64,000 nt of DNA from Sternotherus odoratus (GCA_032164245.1 JAVMKO010000005.1:47384193-47448192); one strand, 5' to 3'. Positions 35,041-47,229 are shown, counted from the first letter of the stretch. The notes: generated by a model from the letters alone, not told the origin. A program made the numbers and translations.

Positions 35041-35779
35041 TTACCCAAGTGCTCAACATTATCACCTCCAAGGACATACCACTGCCTCCTTCATTCCTTC
35101 CTTCCTTCTGAGCGGACAGCAGTGCAGTCCCTATGGGCACCTTCCAACACCTGCTTTCCCACCTGCATCAACATAAAGACAGGGGAATGCCCTCTGTCGC
35201 GCTTGGCCAGAAAAGTTTCCAGCATCAGCAAGGATGCTTTGCCCATGATGGCTCAAGCAGTCAGCTGGGGATTCACTGGTAGATTTGGTGGGGGGACAAC
35301 TTCTTGGGGGCCAGGCTTCAGTGAATGAGATCCTCTACAAGGGAACACCAAAGACAGCCTCGTCTTCATGAAGAACAGCTGTCGCTTTAAATTGAAGAAG
35401 CAAACTGAACACTAGGAAAAGAAGGGAGGGCCAGACAAGCTACAAAATAACCTCCTTTGGAGACGGCGCTCTCTCTCGGGCAGGAAACACAGACACCTGA
35501 TGTCTGACATCATTCCCGCTGGGCACTATCAGTTCTGAACGGGAAGCTTTCAACCTCGTTTTAAGCCTGGCAGGGACCCAGCTCTCAGTTCCATCCCCTG
35601 CAGCACCTCCCCTGAGTCTGGCTCTTGATCCGACAGAAGGATTCGATACAACACGGGCTCAACTTCAAAGTCAAACCCTGCTCCCACTAGGTACCCTCAA
35701 TTCTGAACAGCAGCGGAGGGGAAGTCACCCTAGAAATCTACCCCTTCAACACCAAACGTCCCCTTGTGAAACCAGCTCA
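35041..35779. other. Intronic sequence, nothing recognised
   Basis: No exon or repeat was identified. Confidence 0.4.
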
Positions 35780-36043
35780 TGCTAAACCAGCGGTTCTCAA
35801 ACTTACCTGAACCGCAACCTTTTTGCTTCAGCTCTCCGGCGGCGCGACCCTTGTATGTCCGCCGAAAGCCGCCGAATGAATTACTTCCGCATTCGGCAGC
35901 TATTTTCGGCGGACATGCCAAGCGCTCCCGAAATAGCTCGGCGGGGGAAGTAATTCATTCGGTGGCTTTTAAGCAGCGCTGGGAGCTCGCAACCCCCCTG
36001 GGAATGCTCAGCGACCCCCGGTTTGAGAAACCCTGCGCTAAAC
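35780..36043. mobile_element. 248-bp hAT-type MITE, CpG-rich
   Basis: The element 35788-36035 has termini CAGCGGTTCTCAAACTT and, inward from the right, CAGGGTTTCTCAAACC. The flanks TGCTAAAC (35780-35787) and CGCTAAAC (36036-36043) match at 7 of 8 positions. The interior is CpG-rich and has its own inverted segments, with GTCCGCCGAAAGCCGCCGAA, TTCATTCGG and AAGTAATTCATTCGG around 35860-35960. No coding capacity. Confidence 0.88.
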
Positions 36044-37940
36044 CCTCTGTGAGCAAGAGAGCACAGTGCTCTCACCTGCAGCCAACTCAAGTGTCAGTGT
36101 CATGAGCAAGCACAGGGCAGTACAGTGCTTACAGCAGCATATTGATCGAGTGCCCATTACTATGGTACCTGGGCATGAAAACTAATTGCATCCTACACAT
36201 AAGCCTGACTTTCTTTCCCACTCCACCCCCGGGATCTCAAAGCCCCATGCATGGGCACACAAATGGGACACAGCTGTAGAAACATTGTACTGTTGAACAG
36301 GGCTGATGCTACAGGGATGTGCCATTAGAATCCAGAAATTTGCAGCAGGATCCTATCCAGCTTCCTTCCCGCATGTGCTCACAGCACTGCACAGTATCTC
36401 CTCAGCCTGTGGACCACACCACAAGGGGAGTATTGTGGCCAGGGGCTCCCTAGAGAAGAGGGCCCTATGCTGCCACACAGGCCTAAGGACACCACGGCGG
36501 GTTAGCACTATATCCTGTATTTCAGGCCTTCCTTCATCCCCCTCCAATAAAACAAAACCAAACTCCAAACACACACAGCCTTTAAAACTCATCTGCCCCC
36601 ACAACCAGAGGAAAGCCAGGTGGAATGCACTTCCGCTCCAAAATCCATGTGGTATAAGCCTGTGCAAAAGGCTCAATGAAACCACACCTGAGCATACAAT
36701 CAGAAAGGTGTGGGGGAGGAAAGAGACAGTCAGAATCCCAGGGCCTGGAAAATGATCTTCTGCTTATGCTCAATGGCCATTTAGGGGGTGGATACGCTAA
36801 TCAGTCTTGTCCGCTGAAGTGCGAGGGGAATGAAACACGCATCTTTGATCAGAAAGTCCTACAGAATTTCACAGAGTGATTTCCCTGCTGTAGAATTCTA
36901 CAGGATGCTTTAAACCCAATAGAAAGGGGTAAATTTCCTCCATTACATTCCCTAGGTTTCAGTTAGAGCCCTGTTAAGTTATACAGGATTTCTCCAAGAG
37001 AGGAGGGAAAAGGGAGGTAAAGAAAGGAGACACCTCAGCCTGCTCCCTGCCAAATGGAGGAGAAGCTGGCTGCAGAAGGATGGCTGATCTTCCGAATGCT
37101 AGCGTGGAGGACAGAATAAGGGGGTAAATATTCCCCCTTGAACACTACAAATCACACACTTGAGGGCTCCAGCAACTTTGCTGAGAAAAAGAGTTGAATT
37201 ACATTGCGCCAAGGTGCCTAGACCAGCCCCAGGTCCCAGTTGTGGGGGGGGGGGGGCTGCATGAGATGCACAGAGAAGCAGTGGCAGCAGATGAGGGGGA
37301 GGCCTAGAGAGATTAACATGTTTATCTCTTCAGTTAAGTCTCTTACTGGCTAATGGCCACAGCCCGATGGCAGCATCAGGACTAAAAATAAGAGCTCAGG
37401 CATTACAAGTGACTTCCTGTGCATGCAATGACACTGAGTGGGTCACAGAGAAAACTGCTCCCAGCTCCTGAGGCTCAGCTCCATAGGAAAACCTCTCTCC
37501 AAGGGGGCAAGACAGACCAGACTCCACCAGCCCAGAACCTGTGCAGTCACCCGCTCCACCACTGCCACTCCTGTAGGGAAACGGACCCTTTGCACCCGAC
37601 CCAAACTGTGCAGATGGTATCTGCAGCAGGGGTCCAACAGCGGAAGTGAAGCTCACACAGATAGGACCTACCAGATCAAATAAACACCCTGCCCGTGCAG
37701 GGTACAAATTCCTCACTAGAGATATGGATACTGATTCCACATTTGATCTTAATCTATTAAGCTAACGAATAACAACGCCCCATCTATGCTCAGCTCAGCC
37801 TCCACTTTCCAGAGGTGGTATGTCTGTATAAGACACATTTTCCTTTTGACACGCCTGTACCATAGTGAATCCAGCCCACAAGGCCTGACCCATGGCGGTC
37901 ACAGGAATATCCCTGGTAATTACAAGACACTTCACTATTA
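36044..37940. other. Intronic sequence with a G tract
   Basis: A G homopolymer of 13 lies at 37244-37256. Nothing else is recognised. Confidence 0.4.
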
Positions 37941-38840
37941 TTCATAGAATCATAGAATATGAGGTCTGGAAGGGACCCCAGGAGGTTGTCTAGTCCAACC
38001 CCCTGCTCAAAGCAGGACCAATCCCCAACTAAATCATCCCAGCCAAGGCTTTGTCAAGCCTGACCTTAAAAACCTCTACGGAGATTCCACCACCTCCCTA
38101 GGTAACCCATTCCAGTGCCTCACCACCCTCCTATTGAAAACTTTTTTCCTAATATCGAACCAAAACCTCCCCCACTGCAACTTGAGACCATTACTCCTTG
38201 TTCTATGAACTGCTACCACTGAGAACAGTCTAGATCCATCCTCTTTGGAACCCCCTTTCAGGTCGTTGAAAGCAGCTATCAAATCCCCCCTCATTCTTCT
38301 CTTCTGTAAATTAAACAATCCCAGTTCCCTCAGCCTCTCATAAGTCGTGTTCTCCAGCTCCCTAATCATTTTTGTTGCCCTCCGCTGGACTCTTTCCAAT
38401 TTTTCTACATCCTTCTTGTAGTGTGGGGCCCAAAACTGGACACAGTACTCCAGATGAGGCCTCACCAATGCCGAATAGAGGGGAATGATCATGTCCCTCG
38501 ATCTGCTGGCAATGCCCCTACTTATACAGCCCAAAATGCTGTTAGCCCTCTTGGCAACAAGGGCACACCGCTGACTCATATCCAGCTTTTCACCCACTGT
38601 AACCCCTAGGTCCCTTTCTGCAGAACTGCCTAGCCATTCGGTCCCCAGTCTGTAGCAGTGCATGGGATTCTTCCATACAAAGTGCAGTTCCCTGCACTTG
38701 AACCTCATGAGATTTCTTTTGGCCCAATCCTCTAATTTGTCTAGGTCCCTCTGTATCCTATCCCTACCCTCCAGCATATCTACCACTCCTTCCAGTTTAG
38801 TGTCATCTGCAAACTTGCTGAGGGTCCACGCCATCTTCCA
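37941..38840 (-). mobile_element. CR1 LINE, 5'-truncated, carrying the end of ORF2
   Basis: Read on minus the copy encodes [71 protein letters not shown] and a 3' end with [20 protein letters not shown]. It reaches slightly further 5' than the copy at 21038, starting near the FADDTKL motif after the reverse transcriptase core. Small deletions are visible (the MRF-CREL junction and the TTYERL segment). The 3' end at 37941 has ATTCTATGATTCTATGAA. Confidence 0.95.
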
Positions 38841-41071
38841 GATCATTACGGAAGATACTCACTATAGTGATTTCCCAAACAGTAGGAACTTGAGAAGTAT
38901 TCGGGTTGGGGAGGAGAAACAGTTCCTCACAGTTCATACTACTGCTCTCCAAACCTCAAATCCCATGTACCAGAGGGAAAGTGTAACCCTTAATGTAACA
39001 AATGAGCACCAGCTATCAACCAACCAGTGTTGAGGCTCCAGGGCTCCATCAATGGAAATGGAAGCAGCAGAGCCATGGAGTTTGTATGCACAATAAAATA
39101 CAATCAATTTCCTAAATAAACAGAATGTGTCCCAGGCAGGGAGCTCCAAACCACACTGGACTGGGTCTGGGAATGTTTTGGATAATTATTCTTCTGATAT
39201 GTTTGGGGAAATTCTGACTGTTTGGCTCTCTGTACTGTATGGTCGTAAACTGCAGTGAGCAAATGGCAAAGCTAGGATTAAAACTCAGAACCCCCTAGCT
39301 CCTGTGCCCAAATTCAGTCCCCTATACCAGGGATGTGGCATGAGAACTGAAGTAATGAGAGGGAACTGTGGCATGGATTCACTGCTTTAGACATGGGCTA
39401 CTCAGCCAGCAGCCACAAGATAACTGATTCCAATACAAAAGTTACCCAGGTATATGCAGAGCTGCTGATAGGTACTGTCTTTGGTCACTCGGACTATGAA
39501 CAGTCAGACAGGGTTCACACACCCCTTATCAGGCTGTCTACTGCCGCATGACAGGTACAGCCAAGAATACAGTATCCTCACTCCTGAGCCTACACAATGA
39601 TCCCCCTTTCACATGTCCTGCATTGCTATTCTCTCATCTTACCTGTAACTCACACTGATTTTCTAACTACTTCTAGCTGGTTAGGAGAATTAACAGGCCA
39701 GGATCTTATGGAATTAATCAAATCAGAATTTGGAAAGGAAAAGGACCTGTTAGAGCTCCCAGTCCTTCGCCCTACTGGGGCAGGTGGAGCCCCGCACCAA
39801 TTAGAACGATACTCAACGATACTCCATGACTAACAAAGATGGAAACTTTTGGGGGGGAACAATAACTGAAGGAGTGACTGATTTAGAAAATACAATATTG
39901 GGTACTGGCCGTAGAGACAAATTAATCAGATCAGCGCACAGCTCTCCTGAGTACGAGGGGAAATGCAAATGCAGGAAAGCTGGCATTAGTCATGCAGGAT
40001 TTACTGAAGGAGCGGTGAAAGTGGAAACAGGTCCCACAAAAGTCTCTCCCTCCAGCTGGTCTGTTAAAAAGGGATATTTCACAGTGGGTCTTAGAGCAAG
40101 AAATGGCCACTGAAGGTTCCACAGGTAAGGACCAGCAGCCAGCATACAGAACAGAACCTTGCGGTGACATGCACCGTAAGTCTTAAGTAGCAAAGCTTCA
40201 ACACAACAGGCTAGCTATAGCTTGTGTGGCCTTCCTGGCCAGTATCAGGTAGGGAATGCTGAAGGAGGTTAGCTGGAGAGGATAAGTGCATGGATCACTA
40301 TTGCTAGGAATGCTTTTTTTTTAAAATTTATTTTTGGGTGGGGTGGGGGGAGGAAATGCAGTCTCCTAGCCTGTCACAGACACACTGTAGTATTTTGGAC
40401 CAGTTTGAAGGTCCAGGAGTAGCTATGAAGAACCATGAGGCTGCACACCACCTTAGAAGTCAGGGAATGGGGACAGATGCCCTTTGCAGATAAGAAAGGC
40501 TGGGACTCCTATGAGTTTTTCCAGTGTTCTCTACTTCCTATCACCACAATGTCTATTTTCCACATTTGAACCAGCTCCTGACACAGGAGGCTGTGTTTAT
40601 TTTAGGCCTGCTGGCTGTCCTCATGATGCAAATGCACTATATTTGTGCCTTTGCCCTGGCTAAGACTCACCTGAACACCACTCCGCTCTAGTGATGCAAC
40701 ATGCTCCCAGGATGATTAAGGCAGGCTAAGATACTGGGTACACTTGGACCCAGACCTGGGCAGGAATAAACAGTCCAGCCCAGCAACTTAATTTTGTAAC
40801 TTAAATTTCTTGTAGCAGATTAACCTAACTATCTGCCTTTACTCCTTCAATTTCTGAAAAAGAGGAAGTAACGGGGCCTTATTAAGTCCTTTGGTTATAT
40901 GCTACGGCATCCCATTTCTAATTCCAACATGTCAATTGCCTTTTCTCCAAACCTCCTCACTTCCAGCCCATATCTGTTACAGAGAATTGCTCTGTGCTCC
41001 TTCCCAAAGGCAGCTCCCATCACTGGTGCTACATGCACAGTCTATTTAGTTTGTGAAGTGCTTTGGGATCC
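38841..41071. other. Intronic sequence, mostly unremarkable
   Basis: Apart from the MIR-like piece at 39255-39340, no repeat or exon is recognised. Confidence 0.45.
39255..39340 (-). mobile_element. MIR-like SINE fragment
   Basis: 'gcaaatggcaaagctaggat' followed by 'taaaactcagaaccccctag' resembles the MIR segment around the B-box side, read on minus. Confidence 0.6.
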
Positions 41072-41305
41072 TACTGGAGGAAACAAAGAGTCCTGTGGCA
41101 CCTTAAAGACTAACTATAAAGTATTGAAGCATAAGCTTTCGCGGGCTAATACCCTCTTCGTCGGATGCAAGTCCGACGAAGTGGGTATTAGCCCACGAAA
41201 GCTTATGCTTCAATACTTTATAGTTAGTCTTTAAGGTGCCACAGGACTCTTTGTTACCTCTGCTATTCCAGACTAACACGGCTACCTCTCTGATACTGGA
41301 GGAAA
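41072..41305. repeat. Fold-back repeat, copy C, with 12-bp target duplication
   Basis: The element 41084-41293 is flanked by TACTGGAGGAAA at 41072-41083 and 41294-41305. Arms 41082-41165 and 41172-41255 are inverse complements with very few mismatches (CGCGGGC against CGTGGGC, and CCCTCTT against CCCACTT) and a 6-bp tip TGCAAG. The tail with CAGACTAACACGGCTACC follows the right arm. Complementarity runs 2 bp into the left duplication. Confidence 0.93.
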
Positions 41306-41396
41306 GGTGCTAGTAAAGGTAAGATGTTAGAGAAATTCCCAACTCTAGCAATTTGCTCCCACCACCCAATGACTGTCATTCTGCTTGACTACTGAC

Positions 41397-41577
41397 GGGG
41401 GAGGGATAGCTCAGTGGTTTGAGCATTGGCCTGCTAAACCCAAGGTTGAGAGTTCAATCCTTGAGGTGGCCATTTAGGGATCTGGGGCAAAAATCTGTAG
41501 GTGACACTGTGGCCTGCATTGTGCAGGAGGTCAGACTAGATGATCATACTGGTCCCTTCTGACCTTTATGTCTATGA
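41397..41577 (+). mobile_element. tRNA-derived SINE with CR1-like tail (cryptodire type)
   Basis: The head has a tRNA-like A box TAGCTCAGTGGT at 41407-41418 and a B box AGTTCAATCC at 41451-41460, so it would be transcribed by RNA polymerase III. After a linker, the 3' part 'gaggtcagactagatgatca' and 'tggtcccttctgacctttat' resembles a CR1 3' end, which lets CR1 machinery copy it. This matches the tRNA-Lys-related SINEs known from hidden-necked turtles. It lies 92 bp after fold-back copy C. It is a repeat, not a functional tRNA gene. Confidence 0.92.
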
Positions 41578-42414
41578 GCTCTGTAGGCACACTATGTTGC
41601 CCCTGCATTGCTACCTAAACTGAGATTGGAGTAGCCCCGCAGTAGGGGGTATCACTATTAGCAAGGCTAACACACTAGGGGTACGGGTATAATGCAATCC
41701 TGGGGCACGAGGACAGACAGACCCAAGTTAACTTAAACTAGCTCACAGACTGGAGTAGTGAGACCGTGGCAGTGCACGTTATACAAAGCCCGTCCAGAAT
41801 GCTAGCTAATTACTCACCTGTGCTACCACAGCTTCGCTGTTCAGTATCCAAGCTGGCTGGAGTAAAGCTCATTCGGATAGTGCTTGACGAGTTGCTCTGT
41901 GAGTGCAATGTAGACATGCCTGAAGAAGTCACATGGAGAATAGCAGCGTATTTCCTGTAATCTGGGCAAATTCATTTAATTTCCCTTAATTGCTGGCCTT
42001 TGAGAAGTATTTACAAGGGGGGGGGGGCAATAGAGTCAGGTTTGTTATGACACCCAGACTACTGAAAAATCCCTGGAATTTCTGCCACCTGGAGAGGGAA
42101 GTGTGTGTAAGTGCTTCTTATGCCATATGTAAACACCCAGCCCATCCTAGGACACTTTCAGGCTGATGATCTCATAATTGCTCGGTGAAGTATATAATTT
42201 AATCTCAATACCTCAATGACAAAGAAGCAAGTTTACAGCAGGGGAAAGTGAGGCCCAGAAGCATCCATTTACTTGGGAAACCCAATCTGAGGCTCATGGG
42301 TCCAGATTTCTGTAAGTGCTGAGTGCCCAAACAGTTCCAATGGACTAACTGGAGGTACAGGTGCTCAACACCCCTAGAAAAAGAATCAGGCCCTCGAGCC
42401 AAGTAGAACGCCCA
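41578..42414. other. Intronic sequence, nothing clear
   Basis: A G tract of about 10 lies near 42018. A 'caggggaaagtgaggcccag' phrase at 42239 may be another MIR-like scrap. Confidence 0.4.
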
Positions 42415-42525
42415 AAATTAACAAAACAGTGAGTTGCCCAAGGCCACACAGAAAACCTGTGGCAGAGCCAGAAACAGGCCCACTTCCCCCAACAATCTAG
42501 TTCCCTGTTTTAATCCTCAGAGATT
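42415..42525 (-). mobile_element. MIR-like SINE fragment
   Basis: 'gtgagttgcccaaggccaca', 'cctgtggcagagccagaaac' and 'tccctgttttaatcctcaga' follow the MIR core read on minus. Confidence 0.8.
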
Positions 42526-43504
42526 GGGGCATCTGTCTGCTGCCGATACTATGGTGACAGGTAAGCAAAATGGCTCCGATTTACCACTCTGCAGTTTTCC
42601 CTCCTCCCAGTCACATCCCAATAAACGACTAGAGACTCAAAACAGGGAGTTTTGCTGTTTCAACACATTTACCCTTTTCATTTGAACACTAACATGGGAG
42701 CCTGCACTGACCCCAACCCTTATATTCAAGTCCTCCGACTCTTTCTAGTATAAAGGATTAGTGAAACAACATGCTGTGACACACAAATAGTCATTGGATG
42801 TAGCAGGGGGAACTTCATCAGGGGGAAGAGCCCTGGGGTCAGGAAAGTGCCTTTTGCTGGTGTGGTACAATCCCATCAGATTTGACCAAATTAGAAACTC
42901 CTGAAACATCACTATTTCTTTCTGTAGATTGTGGTGTTACTGCTCCACCCTGAGAGACCTTGCTAGGGTTGGGCCCCTGCTGCTGGACCAGGTGTACCAG
43001 GCCAGGCAGGCAGGGGATGAATTGGGCCAGACTCATCCAGGACTCAGCATATCTCCCTTTTTTGGGGTAAGGCGGAAGATGGGCCACCAGACTACAGCCC
43101 GGGGGAAGAGGGTTCTCTGCTCAACTGCCCCAGGGGTGCAGGATGAGAAGCGCCGGAGAAGACACAAAATAATGGCAGTGGGAACCAAGAAAGCATGAAT
43201 TCTAGATTCACGTCTTACGACAGCTGTTGATTTTTTACTCTTTATAGCTCTTATGTCAGGCCTCAGACACACACACACCCCCTCGTGAGATGTTATACAA
43301 ACTGGGATTAGAATCCAGCTCTCGACAGCAGACCCAAATTACATGCATTTAGCCCCATTGCCTCTCAAAAGAACCTACCCTAGCTCCGTCCTTTCCTATG
43401 CTATCTGCTACACAGAGCTACTTGCACAGGGTAACCCAGTCTCTCAGTGTGTTACACTGAGAGTGGATGGTTCGCTTAAGGGGGTGAAGGCCTGCTGTTG
43501 CCAG
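42526..43504. other. Intronic sequence, nothing recognised
   Basis: No exon or clear repeat. Confidence 0.4.
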
Positions 43505-43572
43505 CTAGTTAATTCTGTAGCTCAAGTGGTAGATGTCTGGCTGTAGAGGCAGGGTTCAAACTCTGACACCTA
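43505..43572 (+). mobile_element. tRNA-derived SINE head or tRNA-like fragment
   Basis: A TAGCTCAAGTGGT A-box-like motif (43518-43530) and a GGGTTCAAACTC B-box-like motif (43553-43564) stand at tRNA-like spacing. There is no acceptor stem or anticodon arm that I can fold by eye, so a functional tRNA is unlikely. Confidence 0.6.
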
Positions 43573-43898
43573 ATGAACAGTTGGAGGAAAAAAGGCTTCC
43601 CTGGGACCATCTCTTTGCACACTGAGTTTATTTATAACCTTTTCCCTGCGATTTTAAATTATACACAAAAAACAAATGTGAAGTATGCTTAGGTTGGTTA
43701 AAACACTTGAAATCAAGGATATGCTACATTTAATGGTGCTTGTGCACTCAAATTCTATCCCTTGTGTGTATGCATTATGACAGTCTCATTCCACAGTCAC
43801 GCACAGGATGCCTGGGGCCTGACAGTCAGAAGTGCTGGGCACTCATAACTGCAACTAAAGCTGTGAATGCTCAGAGCATCTGGTCATAAGACAGTGTA
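43573..43898. other. Intronic sequence, nothing recognised
   Basis: No exon or repeat seen. Confidence 0.4.
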
Positions 43899-44137
43899 GT
43901 CTAGAGCAGTGGTCTCCAAAGTGGGGTGCACGCACCCCCAGCGCAGCCGCCACCGATCCCCCGGAGACCGCCGAACTCAGCAGCGGTCTACTTTTGGACT
44001 GCCAAAATGCTGTCGCAGAAAGTGGAAGCTTTCTGTTCAGTGATATCTCGGCGGACATACCCCGGGGGGCCGCGAGTGGAAGCCGCAGCACCAAATGGGG
44101 CTGCGGCCAAAAAACTTTGAGGACCACTGGTCTAGAG
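43899..44137. mobile_element. 223-bp hAT-type MITE with perfect 8-bp duplication
   Basis: The element 43907-44129 has termini CAGTGGTCTCCAAAGT and, inward from the right, CAGTGGTCCTCAAAGT. It is flanked by GTCTAGAG at 43899-43906 and 44130-44137. The interior is GC-rich with CCGCCGAACTCAGCAGCGG and GGCGGACATACC segments, related in style to the element at 35788. No coding capacity. Confidence 0.92.
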
Positions 44138-45408
44138 AGGAGCACAGGGTTGGGTGTTTGGAATTGCCTATGTTAGTGACAAAAGTTGGGATTCCCTAAC
44201 TCTTGGCATTTCTGGACTTTAAAGCATTTTATGTTGCAAGAGGGTTTTGTTTCGTGTTTAATGTAAATATTTAAATGCTTAAGTCAAAACCCAGGAAGAT
44301 TCTGCAGCAGGTTTCTAGTGTCTGAAAATTTGTTTATGCTGAAAAGACAAATTGAGGAAGCAGAAAAAAAACATCCTCCGATTTGGAAAATTCTCATGGG
44401 CCCAAATCACAAAAACCTGGTTCTGTGAACTCAGGATAGTGGCATCACATAAGACAGACCGTGTGCACAAAAGCAGTGGAAGAAGTATTAGCCACACTTA
44501 CTGGGCCACCCAACTAACGGGCCACAGAACATTTTGCTCCAAGGGCTAGTTTCTTCTCATCTGCACACTAGTGTCCTGGACAACATTACTATATAGGGGT
44601 TCATTTCCTCTTTGACAGCCAGCCACTTCCTTCTCCACACAGCAGGCCACTTCCGGCTCTACACTCTTGCTGCCCTTCAGCTCCACGGGGCATACATACT
44701 AAAATTCACCAGAGAGCTTTCCTCTGGTTTCGGTATAGCTGAAAGCACCAGCCAATCTGGCTGAACACTTCAGGTGTCCATCAGTTTCTAATTTCTGTAC
44801 ATAATGGAGAGACTTCAAACCACAGACGTGTTTTCTGCTCAGGCAGCTGTGCCTCTCTCAGATGGCTCCACGGTCCCTAGAGTAGGATTGTGGTGTCGTG
44901 TGTGCAAATACTTCCCCCCCTCCTTCCATAAAAGGCAATTGTACATGCACACAACACTGAGAAGTTACACGTTCCAAAGCCTCTGGGCCCCATATGGAAG
45001 ACGCAACAGGTCCAAGAAGAGGAGAGTCTTGTTTCAAACACTGTCCATATATACAGAAATTTTCCTCGACCACGGTCTAGAACACAGCACTGCTGTTTAT
45101 TATTGGTAAATCAACATTCAATGCTAGTCACTGTACTTACAACATTTCAGTTCTTTATTTCACCTTTTGGCCACGAGTGTCAGTGTTAAAGGGGGCAAGA
45201 GAGAGACTATTATTTTCAGCTTTCACATTTAAAAAGCTACCCAGGTGGTGTAGTGATACAGCACAATCCATTCTGAGGAATCTAAAGTTACACTAGCCCA
45301 AGACTTGGCTTTATTCAGTCCCTGAACCAGCACCAAAACTGATAGACCAGGATTTGAGAAGCAGATCAGAACTTCAGAAACAGAAGGGCTAGAAAGAAAC
45401 ATTGGATA
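44138..45408. other. Intronic sequence, nothing recognised
   Basis: No exon or repeat seen; short frames have no domain. Confidence 0.4.
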
Positions 45409-45530
45409 AATATACATTTCTGCAGTGCATGCCACCTGAAGATCTCAGAGCGCTTTACAAACATGACAGTACTCCAGCCCAAGGCCATCCAGGGGCTCAA
45501 TCACAGAACTCCTGGACCCAGCCTTTAATC
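45409..45530 (-). mobile_element. MIR-like SINE fragment
   Basis: 'gaagatctcagagcgcttta' and 'caaacatgacagtactccag' follow the same repeat type as 25991 and 52085, read on minus. Confidence 0.65.
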
Positions 45531-45792
45531 TTCTCAGGAAAGCCTGGAGCAATGACACACAGTATGCATGTCAAGTCCAAGATATCAGACCTTACAACTG
45601 TGTCAGGCTGATAGTGGTCTTATTTCCTCTCCCACAATTTTCCATTTAAGTTTAGCAGTTGCTGTCCCAGAAACAGAGCAAGGCAATGCTTCATGCAGCC
45701 TGAAACTTGCAGAACTATTTTTCACATCCTATAAAGTATTGCTCGTTAGTGATTCGTTAACTGCTCAAATCATGTTGGAACTGAAGGTGCGG

Positions 45793-46516
45793 TGTAGTAG
45801 AGTGGGGACTCACTCCTGCGGCACCTCCCGCTGCTCACCCAGGGAATCAGCTCTTCCAGCATTCGGCGTGCCCTCTGCAGGCCGATGTCCCGCTTGCCAC
45901 TGGCTCCATGTCCCTCCCAGACCCCAGTGCCCTCTTCCCTGGGGTGCTGCACTCCTGCAGTACCCCCCCTCCCACTCTCACTGGGTCTCCTCTGCCCGGG
46001 AAACCCCCACCCACTATCTCAACCTTGCCTCAGACTGGGCTACTGCCAGTCACCATCAAGCCCCCACTCCCTAGGGCAGACTGCAGCGTAACAGCCAGTC
46101 ATCATAGACAAGGAGGGTTTAGTCTGCTGCCTCTGCCTACCTGTTGTCCCCTGCAACTCCAGTACCCCTTTTGGGCCTCCAGAGTGCCCTCTGCAGCCTG
46201 GGGAGTTGCCAGCCTGGAGCTCCCCAGCTCCTCTGGCCTTTCCCCAGGACTGTTCCACTCCAGGTACCTTCTCACGCTTCCCCACCAGCCAGGCCAGTCT
46301 ACCTCCACAGCTAGGGGAGGAGACTCTCTGACCACCAAACTCTGGGCCTTTCATCAGGGCTGGCTGGGCCCTAATTGACCCAGTCACAGCTGTGGCTGCT
46401 CTCCCCCAGCTGCTCTCTGTTGCAGACCTCTGCTAGGCTCTCTTTTCCCAGCCACAACCTTTTGCAGGGCTGTTTTAACCCCATTTCTGCTGGAGTGGGG
46501 CAGCCACCCTACTACA
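45793..46516 (-). mobile_element. LTR-like block, 724 bp, probable solo LTR
   Basis: The ends are TGTAGTAGAGTGG and, read inward from the right, TGTAGTAGGGTGG, giving TG...CA termini with a 13-bp inverted match (one mismatch). Read on minus, the right end is followed by a GGTTAAAACAGC motif, a possible TATA region. No exact target duplication was found (GCGG and GGCA flank it), so the boundaries or the class could be wrong. The CT-rich plus strand yields long artificial Pro/Ser/Leu-rich frames. Confidence 0.55.
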
Positions 46517-46623
46517 GGCAGAAAAAGTAAAATGGTAATCAGAGTAATATTTTAATGTTTAATCCTTGGAACGTCACAGTGCTTGAAACACTTTGGCAGA
46601 GCCAATCTTTTCCAATCCACCTG

Positions 46624-47229
46624 GACTAGACCAGAGGTGGGCAAACTTTTAGGCCCGAGGGCCACATCTGGGTGGGGAAATTGCATTCAGGGCCACGAAT
46701 GTAGGGCTGGGGCACAGTAGAAGGTTGTGGTATAGGCAGGGCCGGTTCCAAGCACCACCCTAGCAAGCTGGTGCTTGGGGCAGCAAAGGCAACAGAGCCA
46801 CCCTTGGGTGCAGGAGGAGTTCAGGGTGCAGGCTCTGGACTGGCACCAGGATTGCAGCAGCACCACACTGCTAAGGCAGGCCATTCCAAGAAGCAGCTGG
46901 CAACACGACACTGCGGCCCCTGGGAGTGCCGAGAGCTCCACACTTTGCCCTCACCTATGGGTCCCACACCCAAAGCTCCCACTGGCCAGAAACCTGGAAC
47001 CGCAACCAATGGGAGCTTCAGGTGTGGAAGCCACAGGTGAGGGCAGCACGCAGAGCCCTCTGTGTCCTCCCCCCACCCCCCAGGGACTACAGAGACATGG
47101 TGCCGGCTGCTTCTGAGAGCAGCGCAGTGGCCACAACGCCATGGGGGCGGCAATCCTGTGGGACGGATCCAAAGTCCTGAGGGGCCGGATCTCGCCCACG
47201 GACTGTAGTTGCCAACCCCTGACCTAGAC
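46624..47229. mobile_element. 590-bp hAT-type element, with a probable nested fragment
   Basis: The element 46632-47221 has termini CAGAGGTGGGCAAACTTTT and, inward from the right, CAGGGGTTGGCAACTACAG. The flanks GACTAGAC and ACCTAGAC match at 6 of 8 positions. Within it, CAGGGCCGGTTCCAAGCACC at about 46738 looks like the terminus of a second hAT-type fragment inserted into the first. No transposase remnant was recognised. Confidence 0.8.

Noticed and set aside
41397..41577. Functional tRNA gene
   Set aside because: A and B boxes are present, but the sequence continues into a CR1-like tail and does not fold into a full tRNA; it is a SINE.
45568..46387. Pro/Ser/Leu-rich frames of 115-168 codons
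   Set aside because: They fall in the CT-rich strand of an LTR-like block and overlap in several frames; composition alone explains them.
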